Positions 16,526 to 25,495 of a stretch of 64,000 bases of DNA are shown in pieces. Numbering within the stretch: the first letter of the stretch is position 1; every line of letters begins with the position of its first letter. The position numbers and the translations under genes were made by a program. The notes beneath the pieces are model-generated. The model saw only the letters and a list, made by a program, of their open reading frames with translations, did not search any database and was not told where the DNA came from. The stretch lies in contig NZ_JABSNU010000006.1 of NCBI RefSeq assembly GCF_013266735.1, positions 248,001 to 312,000 on the forward strand, written 5' to 3'. This DNA comes from Pedobacter foliorum. GTDB taxonomy: Bacteria; Bacteroidota; Bacteroidia; Sphingobacteriales; Sphingobacteriaceae.

Positions 16526-17005
16526 ATGAGTTTTTCTCCACAATCGAAAGTTTGGATATACCAAAGTAACCGCGCATTCACGAATGACGAGGGACAGGCG
16601 ATACAGCAAAGGTTAAATGAATTTACTGTACAATGGAAAGCGCATGGCCACCAGCTAAATGCGAAGGCTGAAATACTTTACGATTTCTTCATTGTATTTT
16701 TTGTAGATGAAGCTTCAGCAGGTGTGACCGGCTGTTCCATTGACTCATCTGTAAGAATTATCAAAGAAATTGAACAACAATATAACGTTGATCTATTCGA
16801 TAGGTTTAACATGGCTTACAAGTTAAACGACAAAGTTATTGTAACCAATAAAGAAGATTTTGAAACCCTGGTAAATATTAAAGCAATTGGGCCACAAACT
16901 ATTGTGTTTAACAACCTTGTACAAAATTTACAGGAATTTGAAACCAAATGGCAAATACCATTTGAACAAAGCTGGCACAGTAAAGTGTTTGCACATTTAC
17001 TGTAA
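16526..17005 (+). CDS. Conserved protein of unknown function, often labelled 'ABC transporter ATPase'
   Basis: 159 residues, soluble, with no signal peptide. Relatives in Bacteroidota are commonly called ABC transporter ATPase, but this sequence has no Walker A, signature or Walker B motif, so the label is not supported. The most family-like segment is AEILYDFFIVFFVDEASAGVTGCSIDSSVRIIKEIE, split here by naming only its key residues: Phe-rich strand, Asp-Glu, then Gly-Cys-Ser-Ile-Asp-Ser-Ser. A Cys between two Ser in a loop after a strand could be catalytic, but this is a guess. It is convergent with the cyanophycinase gene, 17 bases apart. Confidence 0.7.
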   Translation: MSFSPQSKVWIYQSNRAFTNDEGQAIQQRLNEFTVQWKAHGHQLNAKAEILYDFFIVFFVDEASAGVTGCSIDSSVRIIKEIEQQYNVDLFDRFNMAYKLNDKVIVTNKEDFETLVNIKAIGPQTIVFNNLVQNLQEFETKWQIPFEQSWHSKVFAHLL

Positions 17006-17022
17006 CCAGCATTCAATATCAA

Positions 17023-17895
17023 TTATTTAACGTAAAACACATCTCCTTCTGTAAACATATTAAAACGGAGGCTCTCCATTTTTATGTGTCCGGTTTTTGT
17101 GTTTTTTAAGTTTTTAGGATCAGCTATCCTTAATACCTGACTTTCGCCGGCAACTTCAATCTTTTTTCCTTTTACAATTATTGCCGTTCCTTCGTCGATA
17201 CCTACACAGTCAAAAGTTGGATGCGCCGCCAAAGCAGAGATCAATCTGTTATATCTGCTTCTTCTAACAAAATGCTGATCAATGATAACCGAAGTAAGAA
17301 GACCCAAACCTTGCTCAAATTCGATATTCTTATCAAGCAGTTTATTAAAGGTTGCACTATAAGCTGTATCGCCAACCAATTGATTACCGGTAATCATGTA
17401 TTTACTCATTACCGCTGCCCCGGCACTTGTTCCTGCCACTGTTGCGCCATTGGTATAAGCATCATGAATAGCTTTATAGATAGGGGTATTTAATACAACC
17501 TTCATAAAACGGCTTTGATCGCCACCAGTAATAAAAATCAGTTTTGCGTTCGACAAAGAATCAAGCCATTGCTTGTTATTCGCAGTCTTAGCAGTAAAAT
17601 TAAGGTATCCGATACTATTTGCTGCCTGAGCGGATAGTTCGCCTTTAATGGCTTCAAAAGAGCCCTCTGGATCACCGCTAGACATCGGCAGAACAACCAT
17701 ATAATCTTTAGCCGTCATATTTGCTGTTTTAATCAGCTTTTGCACCAATTCAGTAGAACGTGAGCCACCACCAATTATAAACAAACTTCCTTTTGGCAAG
17801 GCTTTTTGCTGTGCTACTGAAGCACATGAAATCAACATCAGTGCAAAAACAAGAACCTGCTTTTGCACTGTTTTATACAATATATTCAAGATCAT
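17023..17895 (-). CDS. cphB: Secreted cyanophycinase (peptidase S51)
   Basis: Cyanophycinases cut cyanophycin, poly-Asp with Arg on every side chain, to beta-Asp-Arg dipeptides. The 290 residues begin with a hydrophobic signal segment (VLVFALMLISCASVAQ), so the enzyme acts outside the cytoplasm. The S51 nucleophile elbow is GTSAGA with Ser158. GGDQSRF gives Gln127. The cyanophycinase-type pocket signature is DQHFVRRSRYNRL (206-218), with His208 and several Arg, and GIDEGTA follows. The DQHFxxRxRxxRL signature separates it from the PepE branch of S51. Its ATG shares one base with the stop of the isoaspartyl peptidase (TAATG), so the two are translationally coupled. Confidence 0.85.
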   Translation of the reverse strand: MILNILYKTVQKQVLVFALMLISCASVAQQKALPKGSLFIIGGGSRSTELVQKLIKTANMTAKDYMVVLPMSSGDPEGSFEAIKGELSAQAANSIGYLNFTAKTANNKQWLDSLSNAKLIFITGGDQSRFMKVVLNTPIYKAIHDAYTNGATVAGTSAGAAVMSKYMITGNQLVGDTAYSATFNKLLDKNIEFEQGLGLLTSVIIDQHFVRRSRYNRLISALAAHPTFDCVGIDEGTAIIVKGKKIEVAGESQVLRIADPKNLKNTKTGHIKMESLRFNMFTEGDVFYVK

Positions 17896-18920
17896 TATTT
17901 ATAAATCAATATTTCTATTTTACCATCTTCGGTTACTGTACCCCTATACATTCCTTCTGTATTAAAAGGCATTGCCACGTTTCCGTTCTTATCAAGTGCT
18001 ATTAATCCGCCGTCTCCACCAAGTTTTTCCATTTTATCAAGTGCCTTTTTTGACGCATCAGCTACAGGAAGATTTTTATATTCCATCATTGCAGAAACAT
18101 CATAAGCCACAACACTTCTGATGTAAAACTCACCCCAGCCTGTGCAAGAGATACCTGCAGTTAAATTATTAGCATAGGTACCTGCACCTATAATTGGCGA
18201 ATCACCTACTCTTCCATACCTCTTGTTTGTCATGCCTCCTGTTGAAGTTCCCGCAGCGAGGTTACCCATTTTATCAAGTGCCACAGCACCAACGGTACCG
18301 AACTTATAATCTCTATTAATGGTTCCTAGCTTCATGGATTTTTTATTGCCATGATCTAGTACGGTTTTTATTGAATCTTCTTTTATAGCTTGCTGAAGCC
18401 CATCCCAACGCTCTTTAGTATAGAAGTATTTAGGATCCACAATCTCTACCCCAACCTGCTTTGCAAATTGTTCGGCTCCCCTGCTTACCATCATTACATG
18501 TTCAGATTTTTCCATTACTGCCCTGGCAGCAGTAATTGGATTACGGATTATGGTTACTCCGGCTACAGCTCCTGCTTTTAACGTTTTACCATCCATAATA
18601 GCAGCATCCATTTCGTTTTTACCATCGTGAGTAAAAACAGCTCCCTTTCCAGCGTTGAACAATGGCGAATCTTCAAGCACATGTATCGCAGCCTCAACAG
18701 CATCTAAGCTTGTTTTTCCAGATTTTATGGCATCATAACCTTGCTGTAAAGCTTTGGTTAATGCAGCCGTATATGCTGCCTCTTTTTCAGGAGTCATGTT
18801 TTTCTTTAAAATTGTTCCGGCACCGCCATGTACAACAAGTACATATTTTTTTTGTGCCTGTAAGTTTAAAGATGCGAGCAGCATTAAAATAGAAAAACAA
18901 TATTTAAGCTTAAGATTCAT
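17895..18920 (-). CDS. iaaA: Secreted isoaspartyl peptidase / type 2 asparaginase (Ntn hydrolase)
   Basis: Hydrolyses beta-aspartyl (isoaspartyl) peptide bonds, so it would split beta-Asp-Arg into aspartate and arginine. It has 341 residues: a signal peptide (CFSILMLLASLNLQAQ), then the Ntn fold starting VLVVHGGAGT. Self-cleavage is expected before Thr209 in KFGTVGAVA, which becomes the catalytic N-terminal Thr. GTSTGGMTNKRYGRVGDSPI provides the second Thr and the Arg/Asp substrate site. The length and motifs are complete. It follows susD by 11 bases and overlaps cyanophycinase at TAATG. Alternative role: general repair or uptake of isoaspartyl dipeptides. Confidence 0.88.
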   Translation of the reverse strand: MNLKLKYCFSILMLLASLNLQAQKKYVLVVHGGAGTILKKNMTPEKEAAYTAALTKALQQGYDAIKSGKTSLDAVEAAIHVLEDSPLFNAGKGAVFTHDGKNEMDAAIMDGKTLKAGAVAGVTIIRNPITAARAVMEKSEHVMMVSRGAEQFAKQVGVEIVDPKYFYTKERWDGLQQAIKEDSIKTVLDHGNKKSMKLGTINRDYKFGTVGAVALDKMGNLAAGTSTGGMTNKRYGRVGDSPIIGAGTYANNLTAGISCTGWGEFYIRSVVAYDVSAMMEYKNLPVADASKKALDKMEKLGGDGGLIALDKNGNVAMPFNTEGMYRGTVTEDGKIEILIYK

Positions 18921-18931
18921 GGGTGTTGAGT

Positions 18932-20335
18932 TTAGTATAATGGGTTTTGTTTAACGTTAGAGTTGGCTTTAATTTCGGCATTAGGAATAGGATAAGCATA
19001 TTCCTTATTTGTTGAGGACAAGTTTGTAGCTCCTAAAGCATTAATTGCATCTGCCGGTTCACGAGTAATTGGCAAGTTGTTTCTTCTAAGATCAAAAAAT
19101 CTGTGGCCTTCAAAAGCAAGCTCTTTGTATCTTTCTAAAACAACTGCCGTTAATAAAGCCTGTTTATCTGCAAACGCAGCATCATTATAACCATCAATCC
19201 TTGCTTTCCTAAGTTCATTTAAATCTTGTGCTGCTAGAGAAAGATTGCTCTTCTCAGCATAAGCTTCTGCTCTTATCAGATACATCTCTCCGGTCCTATA
19301 AAGCTTTACATCTGTAAGATTTGGTAAACCCGAACTTCCTGCAAGATATTTGTTTACGCTGTATTTAGACTTACCGGCACCACGTGTGTCATCAAATTTT
19401 ATGTACGCCGAATATCTAACGTCATTTGCTTTATCAAAAGTGTTTATCAACTCAAATGCAGGTGCATATACAACGATGTTTTTGATATCATAGTAGAAAT
19501 CACCCAAACGACTATCGCCTGTTACTCTTTTGAGTTTCCAAATTACCTCGTCGTCGGTTCCATCTTTCCAGATATCTGCAAAGTCATCAATACTTGCTAA
19601 AGGCGCGGCATTGATTGCTTCTGTACTATACTTAAGGGCATCATCCCAATTTTTTTCGTACAATGCAACTCTGGCTTGTATTGCAGAAACCGCATTAAGT
19701 GTGATTCTTGTGTTGTCATCAAAATCTGATGGTATTAAACCTTTTGCGGCTAAAAGATCAGCTTTAATTTTACTTATTGTTTCTGCAAAAGTTAGTCGGC
19801 TAGGATTAGAAACTTTAGATTCTTCCATATACGGAACACCCATTGCAGAAGCTTCATATTTAGATGCGAAGTTTCTAAGTAACTCAAAATGGCAATATGC
19901 CCTTAATGCCAATAGTTCTCCCTTATATTGATTTTTAACTTCCCCTTCTGATGGTTTCGTTTTTACCTTATCCACATAAGCAAGCACTCTATTTACCCTG
20001 TCGATAGAGATATAATTGCTTTCCCAGCCTGCTGTAATTGTACCACTGCTGCCATCGTACTGCCAGCGATAAGTAGCCACGCCACGACCGGTACTATTTT
20101 CACTTGGCAAAGTGCACTCATCAGAGGTAAGAGATACATTGGTTATTGTAGTAGCATCTAGAGAAGCATAAGCTCCAATTAAACCGCCATTAAGATCCGG
20201 TACCGTCTGAAAAGCCTTTGAATCATCAATTGTATCAGATGGTTTCAAATCCAGTTCTTTGGTACAGGAAGCTGCCAAAAAGGCCACCAGAAAAATGGCA
20301 CAAAGAGAAAGTTTATTGCTATAATATTTTAACAT
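18932..20335 (-). CDS. SusD/RagB-family outer-membrane lipoprotein
   Basis: The surface substrate-binding partner of a SusC channel. I start at the ATG at 20335, 10 bases after the susC stop; another ATG at 20359 would overlap susC. The lipoprotein signal ends VAFLAASC, followed by TKELDLKPSDTIDDSKAF, a typical SusD beginning. The fold's tetratricopeptide helices and C-terminal SusD domain (DLNELRKARIDGYND, ERYKELAFEGHRFFDLRRN) are present, and the last residues NPLY are typical too. It is 467 residues from this start. Its genetic neighbours are two peptidases rather than glycosidases, so the bound ligand is probably a peptide-like polymer. Confidence 0.93.
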   Translation of the reverse strand: MLKYYSNKLSLCAIFLVAFLAASCTKELDLKPSDTIDDSKAFQTVPDLNGGLIGAYASLDATTITNVSLTSDECTLPSENSTGRGVATYRWQYDGSSGTITAGWESNYISIDRVNRVLAYVDKVKTKPSEGEVKNQYKGELLALRAYCHFELLRNFASKYEASAMGVPYMEESKVSNPSRLTFAETISKIKADLLAAKGLIPSDFDDNTRITLNAVSAIQARVALYEKNWDDALKYSTEAINAAPLASIDDFADIWKDGTDDEVIWKLKRVTGDSRLGDFYYDIKNIVVYAPAFELINTFDKANDVRYSAYIKFDDTRGAGKSKYSVNKYLAGSSGLPNLTDVKLYRTGEMYLIRAEAYAEKSNLSLAAQDLNELRKARIDGYNDAAFADKQALLTAVVLERYKELAFEGHRFFDLRRNNLPITREPADAINALGATNLSSTNKEYAYPIPNAEIKANSNVKQNPLY

Positions 20336-20345
20336 GATTGTACGA

Positions 20346-23300
20346 TTAGAAGTTAACATTTAAACCAAAAGTGTATGTTCTTGAATTTGGATAGTCGAAC
20401 ATAGCTTCTCCATTGTTGTCCTCCGGATCAAAGCCTTTCCACTTAGTCCAGGTAACAAGGTTACTTGCCTGAGCAAATACGGTTACACCACTAATAAATT
20501 TAGTACCTGCCAACAATGATTTTGGTAATGAATAATTTAAGTTCACATTTCTAAGTCTGATGTAAGAAGCATCCTGAATGTCTTTTGATGAATAGCTTCT
20601 TTTGGCATCATACTTTGGTAAAAGAGCATTATCACCTTCTTTCTTCCACCTGTTATAAAGCATTCTTACCGATTGTCCGCTGGTTCCAAAACTTGGATTT
20701 TCATTATAATAATCTTCGTTATTATACCTATACACATGATTTGCAAAGCTGAACAGCGCAGTTAAATTAATTCCTTTATAGGTTAAAGAAGTATTAAACC
20801 CTCCTGTAAACGGTGGATAAAGACTGCCAAATTCGGCAACACTCATTGTTGTAGCATTATAATCTGATGTTTTAGTTCCATCAGGATTATAATACAATGG
20901 ATCACCTGTTTTCGGATCTACTCCTGCCCATTTAGGTGCATAGTGTGATCCATAAGGCAATCCTTCTCTTACAATTTCGGTTGTATTTTTCTCAAAACCC
21001 TCAGATCCCGCCAATGAAATAATCTTATTCTTGTTATAAGCAAAATTAAGCCCTACATTCCATTTGAATGATTCATTCCTAATCACATCTACTCTTAATT
21101 CAGTTTCGATACCTCTGTTGCGCATAGAGCCTGCATTTAACGGCAGTGCTCCAACTCCTGAAGTAAGCGAAACCGGAAGATCTAAAAATAGATTTGCAGT
21201 TTCTTTGTTATAAATATCAGTTACCAAATGGATGCGGTTATTCCAAACATCAAGGTCAAAACCGATGTTTAAATCTTTTGCATATTCCCAATCATAGTTT
21301 GAACTACCGTAAGCAAAAGGATAAATACCGCTGTTGCCACCATAAGAAGTGGTTGCAAATGTTGGCAGGTAGGTGAAGTTACCCGGAAATGGACTCGCAG
21401 TAGTTCCATAACTTGCGCGGAACCTTAAATCGTTGATAAACTCGCTGTTGGCAAGGAAATTTTCTTTCTTAACATTCCATGCGAAACCTACTGAGTAAAA
21501 GCCATGCCATCTGTTTTTCTTAGGCAATGTTGAAGATCCATCGTACCTGTAACTGGCATTAACAGTATAACGATCATCAAAAGTATAACGTCCAAGAGCT
21601 ATGTATGAGATCAGTGCGTTTCTTGTTCTTCCTCCGTTAAATTCAGGGATAAAAGAGTTTTCGTCAGAACCTGGAGTTGCCCCTGCCGGAGTTTCAGGCA
21701 ATCTTGGATCTATACCATAAGCAGTATAGCCAAAGCTTCTGAAGTGTTGCTTAGTGATCTCATAAAGTCCACTTATTTCGAAATTGTGCTTATCAATAAC
21801 CTTAGCATATGTTAATCCTGAGGTAGAGATCATAGAGAAATTACGTCTTAAGTTTTCACCAAAACTTCCTTTTTCTCCGTTTTCGTTCGATCCGGAGTAG
21901 GAATCAGGTCTAATAAAACGTTCGTCAGCTGATTCTCTAAAATCTATGCCTAGTCTGGTTTTAACAGTCAGATCGTCGGTTATTTTATAATTTAATGCAC
22001 CACTTAATATTGTTTTGTATTGATTGGTTTTATTAGTTGTATTTAACAACCTTTCTAAAGCATTACTACCCTCACGTTGGTCATAGATTTCATAGTCATC
22101 AGAATTACCATAATGTACTAATGTTCCATCAGACGCATACGGATACTCATATGGGAGCGCATAATACACTGCTGCCAATGGATTAGCTCCTCTACTTGAT
22201 CCTTCACGCTCAATAAAACTGGATTCTGAATACCCAAGACTTGTGTTAATGGATGCAGAGAACCTACCTGCATTAAAATCTACATTGTTTCTTAAGGAAT
22301 AACGTTCCAGACCAGACCTAACTGCAATACCATCTTGCTTATAGTAATTTAAAGAGCTGTAAAAACGCACATTTTCGTTGCCTCCGCTTGCATCAACCTG
22401 TTGTTCTGTAAACTTGCCTGTTCTAAAGAAAATATCTTTCCAATCGGTGTTTATCTTTCCAATACTATCCAAAATAAAGTCTGCTCTACTTTTTTCTGCA
22501 GAACTCATATCAGCATACTCAGGGTTCTTTTTAGAGAATGTCCAACCAGGTCCAATTTCTGATCCTGTTTCAAGTCCTATCTCTTCTTCAAACTGCAATC
22601 TCTGTGCAGTGTTCATCATATTAAACTTTGGCGAGGTTAACTTAGAAATACCGTATTGAGATTTATAGTTAAACTGAACTTTTCCTGATTTGCCTTTTTT
22701 TGTGGTGATCACAATCACACCATTGGCACCCTTTGAACCATATTGTGCTTTCGAAGTCGCATCTTTTAAAACTGTTACACTTTCAAAATCTGATGGATTC
22801 AGCGTTTGAAAATAAGCATCTTCAACTGGTATTCCATCTAGAACATACAGCGGCGAGGTGTTGCCATTGATTGTTCCTATCCCTCTTAAAATTACCTGAG
22901 CACTGGTACCAGGCTGTCCGGAACCCGAGGACACCTGTAAACCGGCTACTCTACCTTGTAGGATCTGATCAAAAGTTGAAAGGGGAACCTGACTCATGTC
23001 CTTACCTGACACTACAGATGAAGCACTTGCAGATTGCTGTTTGGTGTAACTTGTATAGCCTGTTACTGTTATTTCTTCCAAATTCTGGCTATCAGTTTTC
23101 AGCGTTACATTGATTACTTTTCTGTTGCCAACACTAACAAGTTGCTTTGCATAACCTACAAATGAAAACTCCAGACTGGACGAGTTATCTGGCACACGTA
23201 TGCTGTAATCCCCATTGATATCTGTTACCGATGCAATTGCCAAGCCAACCACTTTAACTGAAACTCCCGGAATTGGAAACCCTGTATCGTCGACAACCTT

Positions 23301-23699
23301 TCCACTTACAGCAATGTCTTTTTTATTGGCTAACGCCGTTGGATAAATTACAACGAGATTGCTCTCTTTTAATGCATAGGTAAGCTTAGTATCTTTTAAG
23401 ATCTGGCTCATTGCCTCATCTAGTGATACATCCTGAACATTAAGGGAGTTCTTATTATTACCGGAAATTGTATTGCTACTATATACAAAACGGTATTCTG
23501 TTTGCTTTTCAACTGCTTTTAGTAATTCTTTAATGCTGAGCTGACTGGCATTAATGGTAATTTTCTGCTGCGCAAACCCTGCGGCAGAAACCTGCATACA
23601 TAAAACAAGCAAGATAAATCCTGTAATTTTCATACTCAATAATATCCGGTCGGTTAAAGAATACTTACTACAATGTTCTAAAAGTACATATTTTCTCAT
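20346..23699 (-). CDS. SusC/RagA-type TonB-dependent transporter with STN signalling domain
   Basis: A 1117-residue outer-membrane importer. After the signal peptide (ending AAGFAQQ) there is an STN domain at about 45-100 (ITINASQLSIKELLKAVEK), the part that talks to FecR. A carboxypeptidase-regulatory-like beta domain follows at about 130-210 (VSGKVVDDTGFPIPGVSV). The TonB plug starts near 220 with the SusC landmark LYVLDGIPVEDAYF and VLKDATSKAQYGSKGANG. The 22-strand barrel ends SRTYTFGLNVNF with the terminal Phe. It sits 46 bases after the fecR stop and just before susD. Together they should form the SusCD pedal-bin complex of this locus. Confidence 0.95.
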   Translation of the reverse strand: MRKYVLLEHCSKYSLTDRILLSMKITGFILLVLCMQVSAAGFAQQKITINASQLSIKELLKAVEKQTEYRFVYSSNTISGNNKNSLNVQDVSLDEAMSQILKDTKLTYALKESNLVVIYPTALANKKDIAVSGKVVDDTGFPIPGVSVKVVGLAIASVTDINGDYSIRVPDNSSSLEFSFVGYAKQLVSVGNRKVINVTLKTDSQNLEEITVTGYTSYTKQQSASASSVVSGKDMSQVPLSTFDQILQGRVAGLQVSSGSGQPGTSAQVILRGIGTINGNTSPLYVLDGIPVEDAYFQTLNPSDFESVTVLKDATSKAQYGSKGANGVIVITTKKGKSGKVQFNYKSQYGISKLTSPKFNMMNTAQRLQFEEEIGLETGSEIGPGWTFSKKNPEYADMSSAEKSRADFILDSIGKINTDWKDIFFRTGKFTEQQVDASGGNENVRFYSSLNYYKQDGIAVRSGLERYSLRNNVDFNAGRFSASINTSLGYSESSFIEREGSSRGANPLAAVYYALPYEYPYASDGTLVHYGNSDDYEIYDQREGSNALERLLNTTNKTNQYKTILSGALNYKITDDLTVKTRLGIDFRESADERFIRPDSYSGSNENGEKGSFGENLRRNFSMISTSGLTYAKVIDKHNFEISGLYEITKQHFRSFGYTAYGIDPRLPETPAGATPGSDENSFIPEFNGGRTRNALISYIALGRYTFDDRYTVNASYRYDGSSTLPKKNRWHGFYSVGFAWNVKKENFLANSEFINDLRFRASYGTTASPFPGNFTYLPTFATTSYGGNSGIYPFAYGSSNYDWEYAKDLNIGFDLDVWNNRIHLVTDIYNKETANLFLDLPVSLTSGVGALPLNAGSMRNRGIETELRVDVIRNESFKWNVGLNFAYNKNKIISLAGSEGFEKNTTEIVREGLPYGSHYAPKWAGVDPKTGDPLYYNPDGTKTSDYNATTMSVAEFGSLYPPFTGGFNTSLTYKGINLTALFSFANHVYRYNNEDYYNENPSFGTSGQSVRMLYNRWKKEGDNALLPKYDAKRSYSSKDIQDASYIRLRNVNLNYSLPKSLLAGTKFISGVTVFAQASNLVTWTKWKGFDPEDNNGEAMFDYPNSRTYTFGLNVNF

Positions 23700-23745
23700 A
23701 TTTGTTGGTTTAGGTTATTTTCTGTGTTGGATAGCCCGGTTACAG

Positions 23746-24828
23746 CTATTTTTTTATTGTGATTTTATTGTTTTTAATCTCAAACTTAAAGGGATAGGAT
23801 AATTGCAAAGCTTCGAGAGTTTTAACAATAGTCTCATTTTCAAATGTTCCTGAATATCTGTAATCCTTTACTTCGTCATCTTCTATTTTAACTTCTATAC
23901 CATACCAGTTTTGCAATTTCTGGGCAATAACTGATAAGGGCAGGTCATCAATATCAAGCCTGCTTCTGATCCATTTAGTTTCTACAGGTTGCTTCGTAAG
24001 CGTATCATTTTGCAACGAAGAAACCTGATATTCTTTATTAGCAGACACATCAACACGCTCAGGCTGATTGCTACTTATCACCTTTTGGTTAGGCTTTAGA
24101 ACCACAAAATGACCCGGGTTGGTTTTAGAATCTACACGAACACTTCCATGTATTAATGAGGTTTCGGTGATTTTTGAATTAGGATAAGCTTTTACATTGA
24201 AAGTGGTTCCTAAAACGCTGACGTCATTAAAAGAGGTATGTACAATAAATGGGTGGGTAGCGTCATGTTTTACATCAAAAAATGCCTCACCAGTAAGCCA
24301 TAGTTCCCTTTTCCCAGTATCAAATGATTTATCTAATTTAATTGTACTTTCCTTAGCCAGAGTAATAACTGTTCCATCACTTAGAACTATCGTTTTACGA
24401 ACGGACTTTCCGGATGAGAAAATTTCAGAAATATCGTTATCAGCCTTATCTTTTGAATAGGGGTTTAGATAGAAGTATAAAAATAAAACTGCTAAAACAG
24501 CGGCTGCAACACCTATTGTATATTTTAGATATGATGGCTTAGGGTTAAGCTTAACCTCTTTATTAAGTTCAATTTTCTCAGCAAAGGCGTTTCGATTTTT
24601 TATTCCTTCCTTTAACTCCTTTATTTGAATTAAACGGCTTCCTTGTTTAACGTTTAATATATTGACTATTTTTTTTGCTTCTTCAAAATCAGCTTTTCTA
24701 TGTGGAATCGTTTCTATCCATTCACTCCATAAAATCTGATCTTCAAGGCTAATACCCAGACAATACTGTTGAAAAGATTCGTTACAAATCAATTCTTCAA
24801 TGTAAAAATCATCTTTAAGCCCAATCAT
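23746..24828 (-). CDS. FecR-family anti-sigma factor
   Basis: 360 residues. A cytoplasmic N-terminal region (about 1-95) holds the sigma factor. A single membrane helix follows at about 101-122 (IGVAAAVLAVLFLYFY), then a periplasmic FecR domain (VLSDGTVITLAKESTIKLD, ELWLTGEAFFDVKHDATHPF). The C-terminal DUF4974 domain (RLDIDDLPLSVIAQKLQNWY, DYRYSGTF) is the expected contact for the STN domain of SusC. It lies between the sigma gene (75 bases upstream) and susC, the standard order for sigma-FecR-SusCD cell-surface signalling. The signal would be substrate bound by this SusC. Confidence 0.94.
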   Translation of the reverse strand: MIGLKDDFYIEELICNESFQQYCLGISLEDQILWSEWIETIPHRKADFEEAKKIVNILNVKQGSRLIQIKELKEGIKNRNAFAEKIELNKEVKLNPKPSYLKYTIGVAAAVLAVLFLYFYLNPYSKDKADNDISEIFSSGKSVRKTIVLSDGTVITLAKESTIKLDKSFDTGKRELWLTGEAFFDVKHDATHPFIVHTSFNDVSVLGTTFNVKAYPNSKITETSLIHGSVRVDSKTNPGHFVVLKPNQKVISSNQPERVDVSANKEYQVSSLQNDTLTKQPVETKWIRSRLDIDDLPLSVIAQKLQNWYGIEVKIEDDEVKDYRYSGTFENETIVKTLEALQLSYPFKFEIKNNKITIKK

Positions 24829-24903
24829 AGTAATTACTTTTACTATACAGACGGAAGAATTGACCGCTTTTCCTAAGGAAATCTTTATTATTTTCTAAAA
24901 CAA

Positions 24904-25455
24904 CTACTTTAAGAGTTTTTTCAACATCTTAATCGCATCGTAAATAGTATTATAGGCTGTTTTTACCGTTTGTGAATTGCGTTCGGCTATCTGTTCGTAG
25001 GTTAAACCTTCAAAAAATTTTAACTGTATCAACTCCATTTGCCGTGGGGTTAATTGTTTAATTGCTAGTTGCAGCTTATGTTTTAGCTCGTCATCTTGCT
25101 GAACTGCGATCATTATTTCCTCATATGAGAGCTCGGCACTTTCTTCCTCAGCCCCCATTCTGCTAACGGCCATATTCATTTTATCCGTATATGCCAATTG
25201 ATCGAGCATACACCTTCTTAAAGAAGTCATGAGGTATGATTTTACGTTATCTACAGCATTCAACCGAGATCTTTTATCCCACAAATTCAGAAACACCTGA
25301 TTAACGCAATCCTTCACCAATTCATCGTCAGCATTAATTTTTAATCCAAAACGAATTAAGTGAAAGTACATGTTATTGTACAATTCAAAGAGCGCTTGTT
25401 TATCACCAAGGCGCATTTTTTCCCAATAACTTCTAACATCTTCCTCGAACAGCAT
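24904..25455 (-). CDS. ECF sigma-70 factor
   Basis: 183 residues from the ATG at 25455; a TTG two codons earlier is less likely. Region 2 (about 20-90) includes CVNQVFLNLWDKRSRLNAVD and SYLMTSLRRCMLDQL, for -10 recognition. Region 4 (about 125-180) includes LTPRQMELIQLKFFEGLTYE and a helix-turn-helix (EQIAERNSQTVKTAYNTIYDA). It is the Bacteroidetes FecI-like group found beside FecR and SusC. It probably turns on the susC-susD-peptidase genes when substrate is present. The mtgA stop lies 40 bases upstream on the same strand, so read-through from mtgA could provide basal expression. Confidence 0.94.
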   Translation of the reverse strand: MLFEEDVRSYWEKMRLGDKQALFELYNNMYFHLIRFGLKINADDELVKDCVNQVFLNLWDKRSRLNAVDNVKSYLMTSLRRCMLDQLAYTDKMNMAVSRMGAEEESAELSYEEIMIAVQQDDELKHKLQLAIKQLTPRQMELIQLKFFEGLTYEQIAERNSQTVKTAYNTIYDAIKMLKKLLK

Positions 25456-25495
25456 AGTCAAGGCTTAATATAGGGATTTTATAAGCTTTAGGAAA

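Noticed and set aside
16526-17005. ABC transporter ATPase annotation
   Set aside because: No Walker A, Walker B or signature motif is present in the 159 residues.
17023-17895. Calling the S51 protein a PepE alpha-aspartyl dipeptidase
   Set aside because: The DQHFxxRxRxxRL pocket signature, the signal peptide and the length fit cyanophycinase better.
18390-18892. Open frames on the strand opposite the isoaspartyl peptidase gene
   Set aside because: They are shadows of a well-supported gene with complete catalytic motifs, and have no protein-like features of their own.
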